From positions 2,730,001 to 2,794,000 of the forward strand of contig NZ_JBBOUU010000001.1 of the NCBI RefSeq assembly GCF_038006205.1: a stretch of 64,000 nt of DNA, in the 5' to 3' direction. Shown here piece by piece: positions 54,737-63,212 of this stretch. A model generated the notes under the pieces. It was not told the origin of the DNA and ran no database searches. It saw nothing but the letters and a program-made list of their open reading frames with translations. A program made the translations under genes and the position numbers. The DNA comes from Solibacillus sp. FSL R7-0668. GTDB lineage: Bacteria; Bacillota; Bacilli; Bacillales_A; Planococcaceae. How positions within the stretch are numbered: the stretch's first letter is position 1; every line of letters starts with the position of its first letter.

Positions 54737-54780
54737 AGCTCTATCAGCTGTATTATAGACAGCGATAGAGCTGTTTTTTT
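54737..54780 (+). terminator. Strong terminator after the NlpC/P60 gene
   Basis: Long stem with AGCTCTATC/GATAGAGCT outer and GCTGT/ACAGC inner pairs, followed by TTTTTTT. Confidence 0.92.
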
Positions 54781-56170
54781 ATGATTCCTTCCTTTTTAAT
54801 TGCTCAGCGAATTGAATCATCGCGCGACTCGACATCGGGCCTTTAATGAGCAATAGGGATTTCCTATCTAACTGTTGCTTTAACAGCTCATAAACGCCTT
54901 GAGTATCCTTATACATATAGACGTTTGCTGTTGTCCCGTCTTCTATTGCTTGTTTGGCAATATACTCCGCTTTTGACCCAATGGTAATTAACGTGTGAAT
55001 CGGATAAGTTGCGACTAAGCTACCTAAATCCATATGATATTTTTTTTCGAATTGACCCAATCTTTTAATATCCCCTAATACTAAATAACGCTTCTTCCCT
55101 TTTCCGATCGAATCTAACACTTTTAATGCGGCTTCTAGCGAGGTAGGGTTATTGGTCCACGTATCATCGATAATCGTGCTTCCGCCAACTCCCTCTGAAA
55201 ATTGCAAATGCCTTTCCATTTGTTCAAAGGTTCTCAATCGTAAAATAGCCTTTTGTACAGACAAACCAAGCTCATGAATGACAGCAAGCACCGCTAGCAC
55301 ATTATATACTTGATGCTCCCCGTAGCCAGGTATATACGCCTGATACGTTTTATGATTAATGTGAACCTGAAATTTCATGCCTTTTGCTGCAAATTGAACG
55401 GCTGTGGCATAAATATCTGCTTTATTTTTGATGCCGAATGTAAATACTTTATTCGGATATGTTGATAAAGGAATTTTTTTTGTATTTTCATCATCACTAT
55501 TAATGATTAATGTTCCACCCGCGCGTATTCCATCGAGTATTTCAGATTTTGCTTTAATGTAGCCCTCTAAATTTTTACAGCCATCTAAATGATGTACACC
55601 AATGTTTGTAATGACACCAATTGTTGGCTGGTAAACCTGACATTGATAGCTGATATTTCCCGTATTCCCTAAGCCCAATTCAAATACCGCTGCTTTTGTA
55701 TTATCATCAATCCCTAATAGATACGGTAAGGATTGACGCGGTTCATTTTTACTGCTTACGGATGTTTGAACATTCATGTCAGTACTTAATATATGTTTAA
55801 GTATTTCTTTCGTAGTCGTCTTTCCACAAGTGCCTGTAATGGCCACAACAGGAAGATCAAACAAATTCCGATAATATGTGCAAAATGCAAAGTATGCTTG
55901 TAAAATATTCCGAACATATATAATCGTTATAGAAGTAGCTGCTCGATTTTGCAGTTTTTCCGTTGCATCACAAACAATTAATAGATGCTTTATTTTATTC
56001 AATTCTTTCCAATTCACTTCATCACTTTTGCGGACAAATAGCATTGTATTCGGTGCGATTAATTGCTGTGGATCATAGTTCATCACCTGTTTCACATACC
56101 AATCTTCCGCACCGTGTACTAATTGCCCTCCTAGCAATTGCCGAATCGTTTTTACATGTAAAGCTCGGAT
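54779..56170 (-). CDS. MurF-like ligase A, probable non-canonical ATC start
   Basis: Mur ligase family protein (ATP-dependent amide bond formation), 463 residues if started at 56170. Motifs: P-loop VAITGTCGKTTTKEILKHIL, ELGLGNTGNI, TNIGVHHLDGCKNLEGYIKAKSE in two parts, GEHQVYNVLAVLAV and DDTWTNNPTSLEAAL, where MurF has a DDAYNANPxS-like motif. No ATG, GTG or TTG lies between the in-frame upstream stop and Leu at 56137. The codons before 56137 (RALHVKTIRQLLGG) align with the start of the paralogue at 58148-59524, and ATC at 56170 falls 7 nt after GGGGGG. The alternative is a truncated form from TTG 56137. Substrate unknown. Confidence 0.82.
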   Translation of the reverse strand: MRALHVKTIRQLLGGQLVHGAEDWYVKQVMNYDPQQLIAPNTMLFVRKSDEVNWKELNKIKHLLIVCDATEKLQNRAATSITIIYVRNILQAYFAFCTYYRNLFDLPVVAITGTCGKTTTKEILKHILSTDMNVQTSVSSKNEPRQSLPYLLGIDDNTKAAVFELGLGNTGNISYQCQVYQPTIGVITNIGVHHLDGCKNLEGYIKAKSEILDGIRAGGTLIINSDDENTKKIPLSTYPNKVFTFGIKNKADIYATAVQFAAKGMKFQVHINHKTYQAYIPGYGEHQVYNVLAVLAVIHELGLSVQKAILRLRTFEQMERHLQFSEGVGGSTIIDDTWTNNPTSLEAALKVLDSIGKGKKRYLVLGDIKRLGQFEKKYHMDLGSLVATYPIHTLITIGSKAEYIAKQAIEDGTTANVYMYKDTQGVYELLKQQLDRKSLLLIKGPMSSRAMIQFAEQLKRKES

Positions 56171-56203
56171 AAAATCGCCCCCCTTTAATTAGGTTATGAA
56201 AGT

Positions 56204-57493
56204 TTATCCCTCTTCATTGGGTAATCTATACATTCGTTTATAGTCCATGATTGTGTTGTACATCGCTGGATCTTCAAGTTTTATAAATAGTGACACATCT
56301 GGTGCATAATTCCCTTCAATAACCCATATCTGCCCATAATCGGTTACTGCTATATCAAAGCCAATGATCCTTCTTTCTGCTGATTGGTCAAGCAAATAGG
56401 ATGCGGCTAAGCAAATAGCATCAATCCGACTTTCGAGTTGCCGATGAAACTTTGGATGTATAGTGGAATGTCGTAGTGCTTGTTGCCAAGTCAAAATCGC
56501 TTGAGCAGCATTTGTCACAAAAAAATGAGGACCAGCAACTTTTACTAATTTTCCTGTAATACGCCAATCCTTTGCTGTTTTTTGCGTCATAACTCTGATA
56601 TCAGAAAATCGATTATCGATTGTTGCCAATGCAATACCACGTTGAATAATATAGAAATCTTCCATTGGAGCCATTTCACAAATATGTGCATATACTTGCT
56701 TGATACCCGCTATCACCCATTTTTGTCTTCCTTTATGAATTTCATAATGACACATTCTTCTTTTGTGAATTTTAATAATCCCTTTTCCTTGTTGCCCATT
56801 ACATGGCTTTAAAAACACAAGTGGATAGTCATTCAAATAGGAATAAAACGTTGCCATCGTCAGTAAATCTGTTTTGGGCATGACATGTGCAAGGCTTTGA
56901 TATTGATTCCATTTGCTAATAGAAAAATGGAGAAATGAATCGGTAATGGCGATATCCCCCACAATATTAAATAGCACCTCAATCACAATGGATTCACAAT
57001 GAGGATAAAATAGTCCCAACTGCTCAGCCGCTATGAGCGCAATGTTTTGTATTTGAACCTGATGCTTATAATAAGCTACTATTTCAATATTACTACTCAT
57101 TTGTCTGGATGAATGCGTAACATGCCAGCATCCATTGCGCCTTTGTACAGTAATAAAACGGCGATAGCTTCTTTTAGTGAGAAGTGTCGAATGAGAGTGC
57201 AATTGCATGATAAAATTTCGTTCACCAATAATTTGTTGAATAGATTCATAAAGATCTGCTTCTAAAACCTCAACAGTAGCAACATTCGTTTTTATCTGAT
57301 ACGTTTCTTGATTTTTTGTCACAGTTATAAAATCCAAGCCCAGAATTGGTTTTAAAAAGATTTGCTTTGCCTCTTTCAACATTGTATTCAAAGCGGTTTT
57401 TGAAAAACGTTCATTCGAAACTAAATACGGTTGCAAATGCTCATGTTGTTCAAGTATTTGATTTTGTACGATTCTCCCCCTAATCGCATGCAT
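56204..57493 (-). CDS. YheC/YheD family ATP-grasp protein
   Basis: 429 residues. Residues about 200-425 form a YheC/YheD ATP-grasp domain (YPLVFLKPCNGQQGKGIIKI, YIIQRGIALATIDNRFSDIRVM and RIIGFDIAVTDYGQIWVIEGNYAPD in segments). B. subtilis YheC and YheD are endospore coat-associated, but their chemistry is not known to me. The N-terminal 200 residues have no clear family. The ATG at 57493 has GGGGGAG 5 nt upstream. The MurF-like ligase A gene lies 33 bp downstream on the same strand, so an ATP-grasp plus Mur pair is probably co-expressed. Confidence 0.85.
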   Translation of the reverse strand: MHAIRGRIVQNQILEQHEHLQPYLVSNERFSKTALNTMLKEAKQIFLKPILGLDFITVTKNQETYQIKTNVATVEVLEADLYESIQQIIGERNFIMQLHSHSTLLTKRSYRRFITVQRRNGCWHVTHSSRQMSSNIEIVAYYKHQVQIQNIALIAAEQLGLFYPHCESIVIEVLFNIVGDIAITDSFLHFSISKWNQYQSLAHVMPKTDLLTMATFYSYLNDYPLVFLKPCNGQQGKGIIKIHKRRMCHYEIHKGRQKWVIAGIKQVYAHICEMAPMEDFYIIQRGIALATIDNRFSDIRVMTQKTAKDWRITGKLVKVAGPHFFVTNAAQAILTWQQALRHSTIHPKFHRQLESRIDAICLAASYLLDQSAERRIIGFDIAVTDYGQIWVIEGNYAPDVSLFIKLEDPAMYNTIMDYKRMYRLPNEEG

Positions 57494-57518
57494 AATAGCT
57501 CCCCCGATACATTGTATA

Positions 57519-57550
57519 AAAGCCCCCTCAATTGATCATTGAAGGGACTG
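57519..57550 (-). terminator. Possible terminator or attenuator between the Cys-rich gene and the YheC/YheD gene
   Basis: CCCTCAAT/ATTGAAGGG-type stem around TGATCA followed by CTTTTAT on the minus strand. The tail is weak, so read-through into the YheC/YheD gene is likely. Confidence 0.5.
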
Positions 57551-57569
57551 CATTCGCATTAATGCACCG

Positions 57570-58007
57570 CTAACTTTGACAGCCTAAAGCAACAATCGAT
57601 CCTTGTGCAACGGGTACAGCCCCCCCTTGATTAAAGAATCCTTTAATGACAAAGCTTTGAACTAAGTCATGATTAGCAGATGCTACTTGATCTCTAAATA
57701 CCGCTTCAAATGGGTATTCTGTCACTCCAATAAGCCCTGTACCGTGAACCGTTACAACACAGTTCTGCCCCTCTTTTTTACATGTTACATCTGTAATTTC
57801 ATTTGCTGTAAATAAAAAATTAAAATGATTTGGTGTTTCAGTGTCTTCAAATCGTAATGATAGCGTAGAAGCACTTAGCGTTGTAATACATACATTGGCA
57901 AGGTACGTTAAATTTCCACGAATATTTCCATTAACACCATCAAACTTAACATTGACGCATTTTGCAAAAGCATCGACACGTACACCACACGGACAAACTC
58001 CTCCCAT
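57570..58007 (-). CDS. Small Cys-containing protein of unknown function, probable spore-surface protein
   Basis: 145 residues with seven Cys, beginning MGGVCPCGVRVDAFAKCVNV and ending in GSIVALGCQS. The middle is rich in beta-forming residues (NLTYLANVCITTLSAS, NCVVTVHGTGLIGVTEY). There is no signal peptide or membrane helix. The GGGGGGG ribosome site lies close before the ATG. It sits between a MurF-like gene and a YheC/YheD gene, in a cluster with a CotY/CotZ-like protein. A Cys-rich, beta-rich small protein in such a place suggests a cross-linked coat component or the acceptor of the ligases; both are inference. Confidence 0.7.
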   Translation of the reverse strand: MGGVCPCGVRVDAFAKCVNVKFDGVNGNIRGNLTYLANVCITTLSASTLSLRFEDTETPNHFNFLFTANEITDVTCKKEGQNCVVTVHGTGLIGVTEYPFEAVFRDQVASANHDLVQSFVIKGFFNQGGAVPVAQGSIVALGCQS

Positions 58008-58147
58008 AGGTTCCCCCCCTTTCTCGTAAGATTAATACACTATATTCATATAACATTAACGATACTTGTGTATTTGCCATTGATAGCTTTATCGCCTAGA
58101 TATATGTCCCGTATAAATTTTTTTCAATTAAGCCTCCGATCATGTGC

Positions 58148-59524
58148 TTATGTTTTTTTCTTCAATTTTGTCGCTAAGTCAAACATTGTTTTGCTATACA
58201 TATCCCCTTTTATTAAAATTATCGTATTGGAATCAATGCGATTTTTTAATAGTTCATAGGCTAATACACTATTATTAAAACAATATACTTGCGCCTGTAT
58301 CCCTAATGCTAGTGCATGATTAGCAATGATTTTGGCATGCTCCCCAACCGTTATGAGTACATCCACGCCCTTGTCTAGTACAATTTCTGCTGCCTTTTTA
58401 TGAATAAATGTCCCCCATGGGCCGACATCCGTAATGGTTCCGATAATGGCAATCCTTTTTTTTGTACCGGCAAGTTCATTTAATACAATTAAGGCTGCTT
58501 CAAGTGATGTGGTTGTAATGCTCCACGTATCATCCAGTAGGAGCACACCGTTCATCCCTTCGAATAATTGAAGCTGTTTATTCAACGGACGAAACGTTTG
58601 TAGCTGTTCTGCTGCTTGAGGTATCGTTAAACCCATTTCAACTACTGCCACAATAGCAGCTAACGCATTCATTACTTGATGTTTTCCAAAGCCTGTGACG
58701 CCTATTTTATGGTACTCTCCCTTATGAACGATGACAAACTCCATACCCGTTGTACTGTAGCGAATATTAGTCGCTATATAATCAGCAGAATTTTTCGTAC
58801 CAATTTTTATGAGTCGCCCTTTGAATTTTTCGAAATCTATTTTACTTGTATTTGGATCATCAGCATTAATGATCAACACACCATTCGCATCTACTATTTC
58901 TAACATTTCTGCCTTTGCGTCGATATAGCCCTCCAATGTTTTACAGTAATTTAAATGGTGTTCACCAATATTCGTAATAATGCCTATCGTTGGCTTGAAG
59001 TACTTTCCAGCCCTTCGTAAATCTCCCGGTGCCCCTACAGCCGTTTCAAAGACGGCTGCCTCCGTATCACTTTCAATGCTTAATAAATAATGAAAAAAGG
59101 CGGTCCTTGAGTTCGTGCTAAGTTGTGTTGCCGTCACTTTTTTATAACGCATTAAAATATGTTTAATCATTTCCTTCGTTGTTGTTTTACCTGCTGTTCC
59201 TGTAATAGCCACAACCGGTAACTGAAACTGCCCGCGATAAAAATTAATAAATTTCCATAATGCTTCCTCTGTATGCTGTACATGAATGATTGCCACTTCA
59301 CTTGGTAGCTCTTGTGTGCGATAATGCGATTCTGTCACAAGTACAAGTGGATAATAAGGCGCTAATTTTGCCCAATTCATAATATGTTTTTCAATAAATA
59401 ACACCGTATTGCGCTGTTTTACCTGTTTTAATCGATAAGCCCCAAAATGAATAGCAATGGATGGTCCATGTATGTGTGTGCCATTAATAATGGTACATAA
59501 TGTTTCAACAGAAATTGGTTTCAT
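58148..59524 (-). CDS. MurF-like ligase B
   Basis: 458-residue Mur ligase family protein, clearly a paralogue of the protein at 54779-56170. Motifs: VAITGTAGKTTTKEMIKHIL, ETAVGAPGDLRR, TNIGEHHLNYCKTLEGYIDAK in two parts, GKHQVMNALAAIVAV and DDTWSITTTSLEAAL, where the Asn-Pro of MurF is lost. The N-terminal 90 residues match the UDP-MurNAc-peptide domain of MurF only loosely. A sigma-K-like promoter lies at 59548-59577. The cell-wall MurF gene should be elsewhere in the genome, so I infer a different acceptor. Confidence 0.85.
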   Translation of the reverse strand: MKPISVETLCTIINGTHIHGPSIAIHFGAYRLKQVKQRNTVLFIEKHIMNWAKLAPYYPLVLVTESHYRTQELPSEVAIIHVQHTEEALWKFINFYRGQFQLPVVAITGTAGKTTTKEMIKHILMRYKKVTATQLSTNSRTAFFHYLLSIESDTEAAVFETAVGAPGDLRRAGKYFKPTIGIITNIGEHHLNYCKTLEGYIDAKAEMLEIVDANGVLIINADDPNTSKIDFEKFKGRLIKIGTKNSADYIATNIRYSTTGMEFVIVHKGEYHKIGVTGFGKHQVMNALAAIVAVVEMGLTIPQAAEQLQTFRPLNKQLQLFEGMNGVLLLDDTWSITTTSLEAALIVLNELAGTKKRIAIIGTITDVGPWGTFIHKKAAEIVLDKGVDVLITVGEHAKIIANHALALGIQAQVYCFNNSVLAYELLKNRIDSNTIILIKGDMYSKTMFDLATKLKKKT

Positions 59525-59547
59525 CCTACGTTCCCCCCCTTCACTCT

Positions 59548-59577
59548 TAGCATATGTACGATGAATTTTTGGAGGTA
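59548..59577 (-). promoter_or_regulatory. Sigma-K-like promoter of MurF-like ligase B
   Basis: Minus strand TACC, 17 nt, CATATGCTA (CATANNNTA), 24 nt upstream of the ATG. The -35 element overlaps the ribosome site of the divergent small ORF. Confidence 0.55.
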
Positions 59578-59582
59578 GATAT

Positions 59583-59675
59583 TTGAATTACATAGGATGG
59601 ATAACCAGACAAAAAAGATCTACAACCATACATTTAAGAGTAGGTATATTCAACAATTCGAATGGAGGTGAATGA
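59583..59675 (+). CDS. Putative 30-aa small ORF ahead of the ATP-grasp gene
   Basis: TTG at 59583 with GGAGG 7 nt upstream. The peptide starts MNYIGWITRQKRSTTIHLRV and ends IFNNSNGGE. Its TGA stop (59673-59675) lies one base before the ATG of the ATP-grasp gene, and the last codons contain that gene's GGAGGTG ribosome site. This is the arrangement expected for translational coupling or a leader peptide. There is no homology evidence. Confidence 0.5.
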   Translation: MNYIGWITRQKRSTTIHLRVGIFNNSNGGE

Positions 59676-59676
59676 C

Positions 59677-60882
59677 ATGAAGACGATTATTTTTATTGGC
59701 ACTAATAAATCTGGCTCAAGCAGGGAGGCAACAAAAGCAGCTGAAAAGCTAGGTTATTTTACAGTGCTATTGACTAATAATGAAAGACAATTTGAACAAC
59801 GTGAACAATACGTAGATATCCATAAAATGATTTTTGTGGATACTTCAAATATGGAGGCAATGAAAGCTGAAATTATGAAACTTCAAAGCATCGGATTAGA
59901 TATTAAAACGATTATTAGCTTTGTGGATCCCTATGTACATGTAGCTTCTATGCTTTGTGATATATTTTGTCAAAATCTCACCTCTTCAAAAGCAATTGAA
60001 ATGATGGAGGATAAAGAGGCGACACGCAAGCTTTTACAAAACACATTATACTCCCCACAATTTACAGTGATTGCACCAAGCGAAAAACCATCTGGCAAAT
60101 TAACCTTTCCTATTATTATAAAATCTCCTAAATCAACGGGCTCAAAGGACGTATTATTAGCAAAGGACATCAAGGAATTCAATAAGCATCTTGCAGCACT
60201 TCAATATAAATATCCGAGTGAATCCATTATTTCAGAAGAATACTTAAAAGGAGAACAATATTTAGTAGAAGTCATTGTACAAGAACATCACCCCCATATT
60301 ATCGCCGTTATGAGACAAGACATTACAAAAGGAAAACGCTTCATCATTACTGGCTATCAGCTTTTCGCCAACATACCGTCCAATTTAGTAACAGGCCTTG
60401 AAACACTATGCCAATCCATTGTAGACATATTCGATATAAAAACAGGCGCTTTTCATTTAGAATTGCGACTTACGGGCAATGGCTGGAAGCTGATTGAAAT
60501 CAATCCCCGTATATCAGGTGGGGCAATGAATCGAATGATTGAGGCTGCATTTGGATACAATTTAGTAGAGCAAACATTAAAACTCTTTCTCGGAGACAAA
60601 GCTGATTTCACACCTAAACACTACCATTTTGTCTACACGAAATATTTAATTGTTCACAAAAAAGGAAGATTAGAAAAAGTAACAGGCAAGCTACGTGCCT
60701 TAAAATCCCCTGGCATATTCGATGTCTATATCAAACCAAAAAAAGGCACAATCCTCATCCCGCCTTTATCTATGGGACATCGATATGCCTACATCATTGC
60801 ACAAGGCAGTTCTATTAGTGAGGCGGTATCACGTGCTAATCGAGCAGCTCACGAAATAAAATTCCACATGAAAAGTATATAA
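59677..60882 (+). CDS. ATP-grasp protein, L-amino-acid ligase type
   Basis: 401 residues: N-terminal pre-ATP-grasp region (IIFIGTNKSGSSREATKAAE), ATP-grasp core (TFPIIIKSPKSTGSKDVLLA, ISEEYLKGEQYLVEV, KLIEINPRISGGAMNRMIEA) and a C-terminal domain. The INPR motif and the layout fit enzymes such as BacD/YwfE that join amino acids through acyl-phosphates. The ATG at 59677 follows GGAGGTG. It is the only plus-strand gene of the Mur/ATP-grasp cluster. Dipeptide or amino-acid ligation is a family-level guess; the substrate is unknown. Confidence 0.82.
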   Translation: MKTIIFIGTNKSGSSREATKAAEKLGYFTVLLTNNERQFEQREQYVDIHKMIFVDTSNMEAMKAEIMKLQSIGLDIKTIISFVDPYVHVASMLCDIFCQNLTSSKAIEMMEDKEATRKLLQNTLYSPQFTVIAPSEKPSGKLTFPIIIKSPKSTGSKDVLLAKDIKEFNKHLAALQYKYPSESIISEEYLKGEQYLVEVIVQEHHPHIIAVMRQDITKGKRFIITGYQLFANIPSNLVTGLETLCQSIVDIFDIKTGAFHLELRLTGNGWKLIEINPRISGGAMNRMIEAAFGYNLVEQTLKLFLGDKADFTPKHYHFVYTKYLIVHKKGRLEKVTGKLRALKSPGIFDVYIKPKKGTILIPPLSMGHRYAYIIAQGSSISEAVSRANRAAHEIKFHMKSI

Positions 60883-60884
60883 GT

Positions 60885-60925
60885 AAAAGGCTTTACGAAA
60901 AGAGAACACTTCCGTAAAGCCTTTT
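60885..60925. terminator. Bidirectional terminator between the two converging ATP-grasp genes
   Basis: Perfect 13-bp stem AAAAGGCTTTACG/CGTAAAGCCTTTT (60885-60897 with 60913-60925) active in both directions. Confidence 0.9.
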
Positions 60926-60935
60926 ATTGTGTAAT

Positions 60936-63188
60936 CTATGCTTTAAATTGGTTATCTAAAAATTGGATTGTTTCAAACATATTGGTTTTACTTGCACCCT
61001 TCACTAAAATCGTATCGCCTCTTCTTACCAAGCCTTTTAGAAACAAATGCAATTGGTCCTTGTTAATAAAATGGTGAATGTTCTTTGCCGGTATCCCACT
61101 CTTTTGCGCGGCTATTCCGATTTCCTCTGTCCGGAATCCGTACGTAATTAATTGATCTATTTTTTTATCCCCAATATAGGCACCAAGCTTGCGGTATTCT
61201 TCTTCTCGTAAGTCCCCTAATTCACGCATTTGCCCGATAATCGCAACTGTTCGCCCTTTAGCAATCTCACCTAATACATCCAGTGCAGCACGAACGCCTT
61301 GGGGATGAGAATGTACCGTGTCATCAATTAATACAATATCATTGCGGCAATGGTAAAGCGTTAATCGTCGCGGTGGCTTTTTGAATACTAAGCCTGCCTG
61401 AATCTCCTCGGCTGAAAAGCCTAATTGATCTGCTACTGCAATCGCATTTAATGCATTATATACATGGTGCTCCCCTAAAATCGGAATAAACATCGCCATT
61501 TCCTTGTTTCCTAGCTGGATGTGGAAAGTCATGCCATCATCCTTATAGGACACATCATAGGCCATATAGTCTGCCTGTTTATGAATACCAACTGTTTTAA
61601 TTTGTCCTTTAAACGCATCCGTTAAGAGCCATTTCGAATTATCATCGTCTTCATTTACTATGAGTAATCCTTGCTGGTCCATCCCTTGTATGAGCTCGGA
61701 TTTGGCTTTTGCCACGCCTTTAATATCCCCATCAAAATTTCCTACATGCGCTAATCCGATATTTGTTACTACGCTAATATTCGGCTGAATAATTTCACAA
61801 TGACTGGCGATAACACCCGGATAAGCCATGCCGTATTCTAGTACAACCGCCTTATGGGATTCGTTAATAAGCTCCTTATGCTTTTTCGTATGCTCCGTCG
61901 TATTCCAATAATCCTTTGATTCAAAAATAGACCATTTTTTAGATAAGATGGAGGCAATGAATGCCTTGGTCGTTGTTTTTCCTGCACTTCCTGTAATCGC
62001 AATGATTGGTTTTTCATTTGTTTCCCCTGTACTTTCAGTCATTGGTGCTATTGGCTTTTCAGTTGTTTTAATCTCTACACGCTCTGTAACGGGAGAAATG
62101 GGTTGTTTTGCTGGAGTACGGTTTATGGCAGCTTGAATTTGCGCTGTTATTTCCTGCTGATGATGGGCTAAATAATGCGCATATTGAATGGTATGTTTGA
62201 CTACGTCTAGTTCCAAGTAAAAGGCAGGGGGACATCCCGGTCGCCAATTTACTTCATAAATCCAAAGCTTGCCGTTTTCATCTAAGCCGACATCAATGCC
62301 GATTTCATCAATGACCTCCTGAAATTTAACCATTTGAATATCATCTAAATGGCGTGCCAAAGACAAGCCAAAATGCTCTAGCATCCGCTTAATATTAAAT
62401 GCTTCATCAGGAAATTGTAATTGTAAAAAGGGTTCTAAGTAATTTGTAAAACCACCATTATTAATATTTGGAATAATCGAACCTTGGGGCGCAACACGAG
62501 GATAGACGGTCGTAATGATCCATTCCCCTTGACCATTTTTTTGAACATGAATTCGAAAATCAAATACTTGCCCGCTTTTCAAGGTGGATTGAATATAGGG
62601 CTGTAAAATAAACGTTTCTACGGCTAAATGCTGTTGTAAAAATAGGTCGAGCTGTTCCTTAGTGAATCGTTCCTTCCCTGTATCCTTTTGTACTTCATAA
62701 CCATTTGCTAGCTTTGAAATAAAGTAGATTCCCTTCCCCTTACGACCTTCCACTGGTTTAAAAACAACCTTTTTATAAATTTGAATATGCTGATAAAATT
62801 GTGCTTCATTTTTTACACTTATTGTAGGAATGAGGTAGCTCGCAAACTCCTTCCCTTCTTGCAAGCGTTTAGTAATATTCAATTTATTGCCGATTGAATT
62901 TGTCGTGAAGGGGATTTCTTTGCGTAATAGCCTTAAAATATTTTTGGAGATGGCTAATTTTTCTGGACTTCCTGCGTTATAAATCACATCAGGAAAGGGA
63001 ACCGTTTTTTCCTGCCAAACCCCTTCTTCTAAAACTTTTGCTTGAATTGTTCGTGTCGTAAAATTAACCGCTCTCGGAGTAAAATAATAAAATTGCATTC
63101 CTTCAGCCTTAGCAACTGCTGCAAAGGCGTATGATTTCAACACGGTTTCGGGATCTTTCCGATGATGCAACATGCCAATTATTGTCAC
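60936..63188 (-). CDS. YheC/YheD ATP-grasp and MurF-like ligase fusion protein
   Basis: 750 residues with two catalytic modules. Residues about 1-345 are a YheC/YheD-type ATP-grasp (IPFTTNSIGNKLNITKRLQ, KKVVFKPVEGRKGKGIYFI, VFDFRIHVQ, EIGIDVGLDENGKLWIYEVN). A Thr/Pro-rich linker (about 365-395) follows. Residues about 395-750 are a Mur ligase (IIAITGSAGKTTTKAFIA, VTNIGLAHVGNFDGDIKGVAKAK in two parts, GEHHVYNALNAIAVAD, DDTVHSHPQGVRAAL). ATP-grasp followed by Mur ligase is the order in cyanophycin synthetase. Start GTG 63188, GGAG 9 nt upstream. It follows the CotY/CotZ-like gene by 24 nt. Confidence 0.88.
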   Translation of the reverse strand: MTIIGMLHHRKDPETVLKSYAFAAVAKAEGMQFYYFTPRAVNFTTRTIQAKVLEEGVWQEKTVPFPDVIYNAGSPEKLAISKNILRLLRKEIPFTTNSIGNKLNITKRLQEGKEFASYLIPTISVKNEAQFYQHIQIYKKVVFKPVEGRKGKGIYFISKLANGYEVQKDTGKERFTKEQLDLFLQQHLAVETFILQPYIQSTLKSGQVFDFRIHVQKNGQGEWIITTVYPRVAPQGSIIPNINNGGFTNYLEPFLQLQFPDEAFNIKRMLEHFGLSLARHLDDIQMVKFQEVIDEIGIDVGLDENGKLWIYEVNWRPGCPPAFYLELDVVKHTIQYAHYLAHHQQEITAQIQAAINRTPAKQPISPVTERVEIKTTEKPIAPMTESTGETNEKPIIAITGSAGKTTTKAFIASILSKKWSIFESKDYWNTTEHTKKHKELINESHKAVVLEYGMAYPGVIASHCEIIQPNISVVTNIGLAHVGNFDGDIKGVAKAKSELIQGMDQQGLLIVNEDDDNSKWLLTDAFKGQIKTVGIHKQADYMAYDVSYKDDGMTFHIQLGNKEMAMFIPILGEHHVYNALNAIAVADQLGFSAEEIQAGLVFKKPPRRLTLYHCRNDIVLIDDTVHSHPQGVRAALDVLGEIAKGRTVAIIGQMRELGDLREEEYRKLGAYIGDKKIDQLITYGFRTEEIGIAAQKSGIPAKNIHHFINKDQLHLFLKGLVRRGDTILVKGASKTNMFETIQFLDNQFKA

Positions 63189-63212
63189 AAATTTACACTC
63201 CTTTTTATCCTT

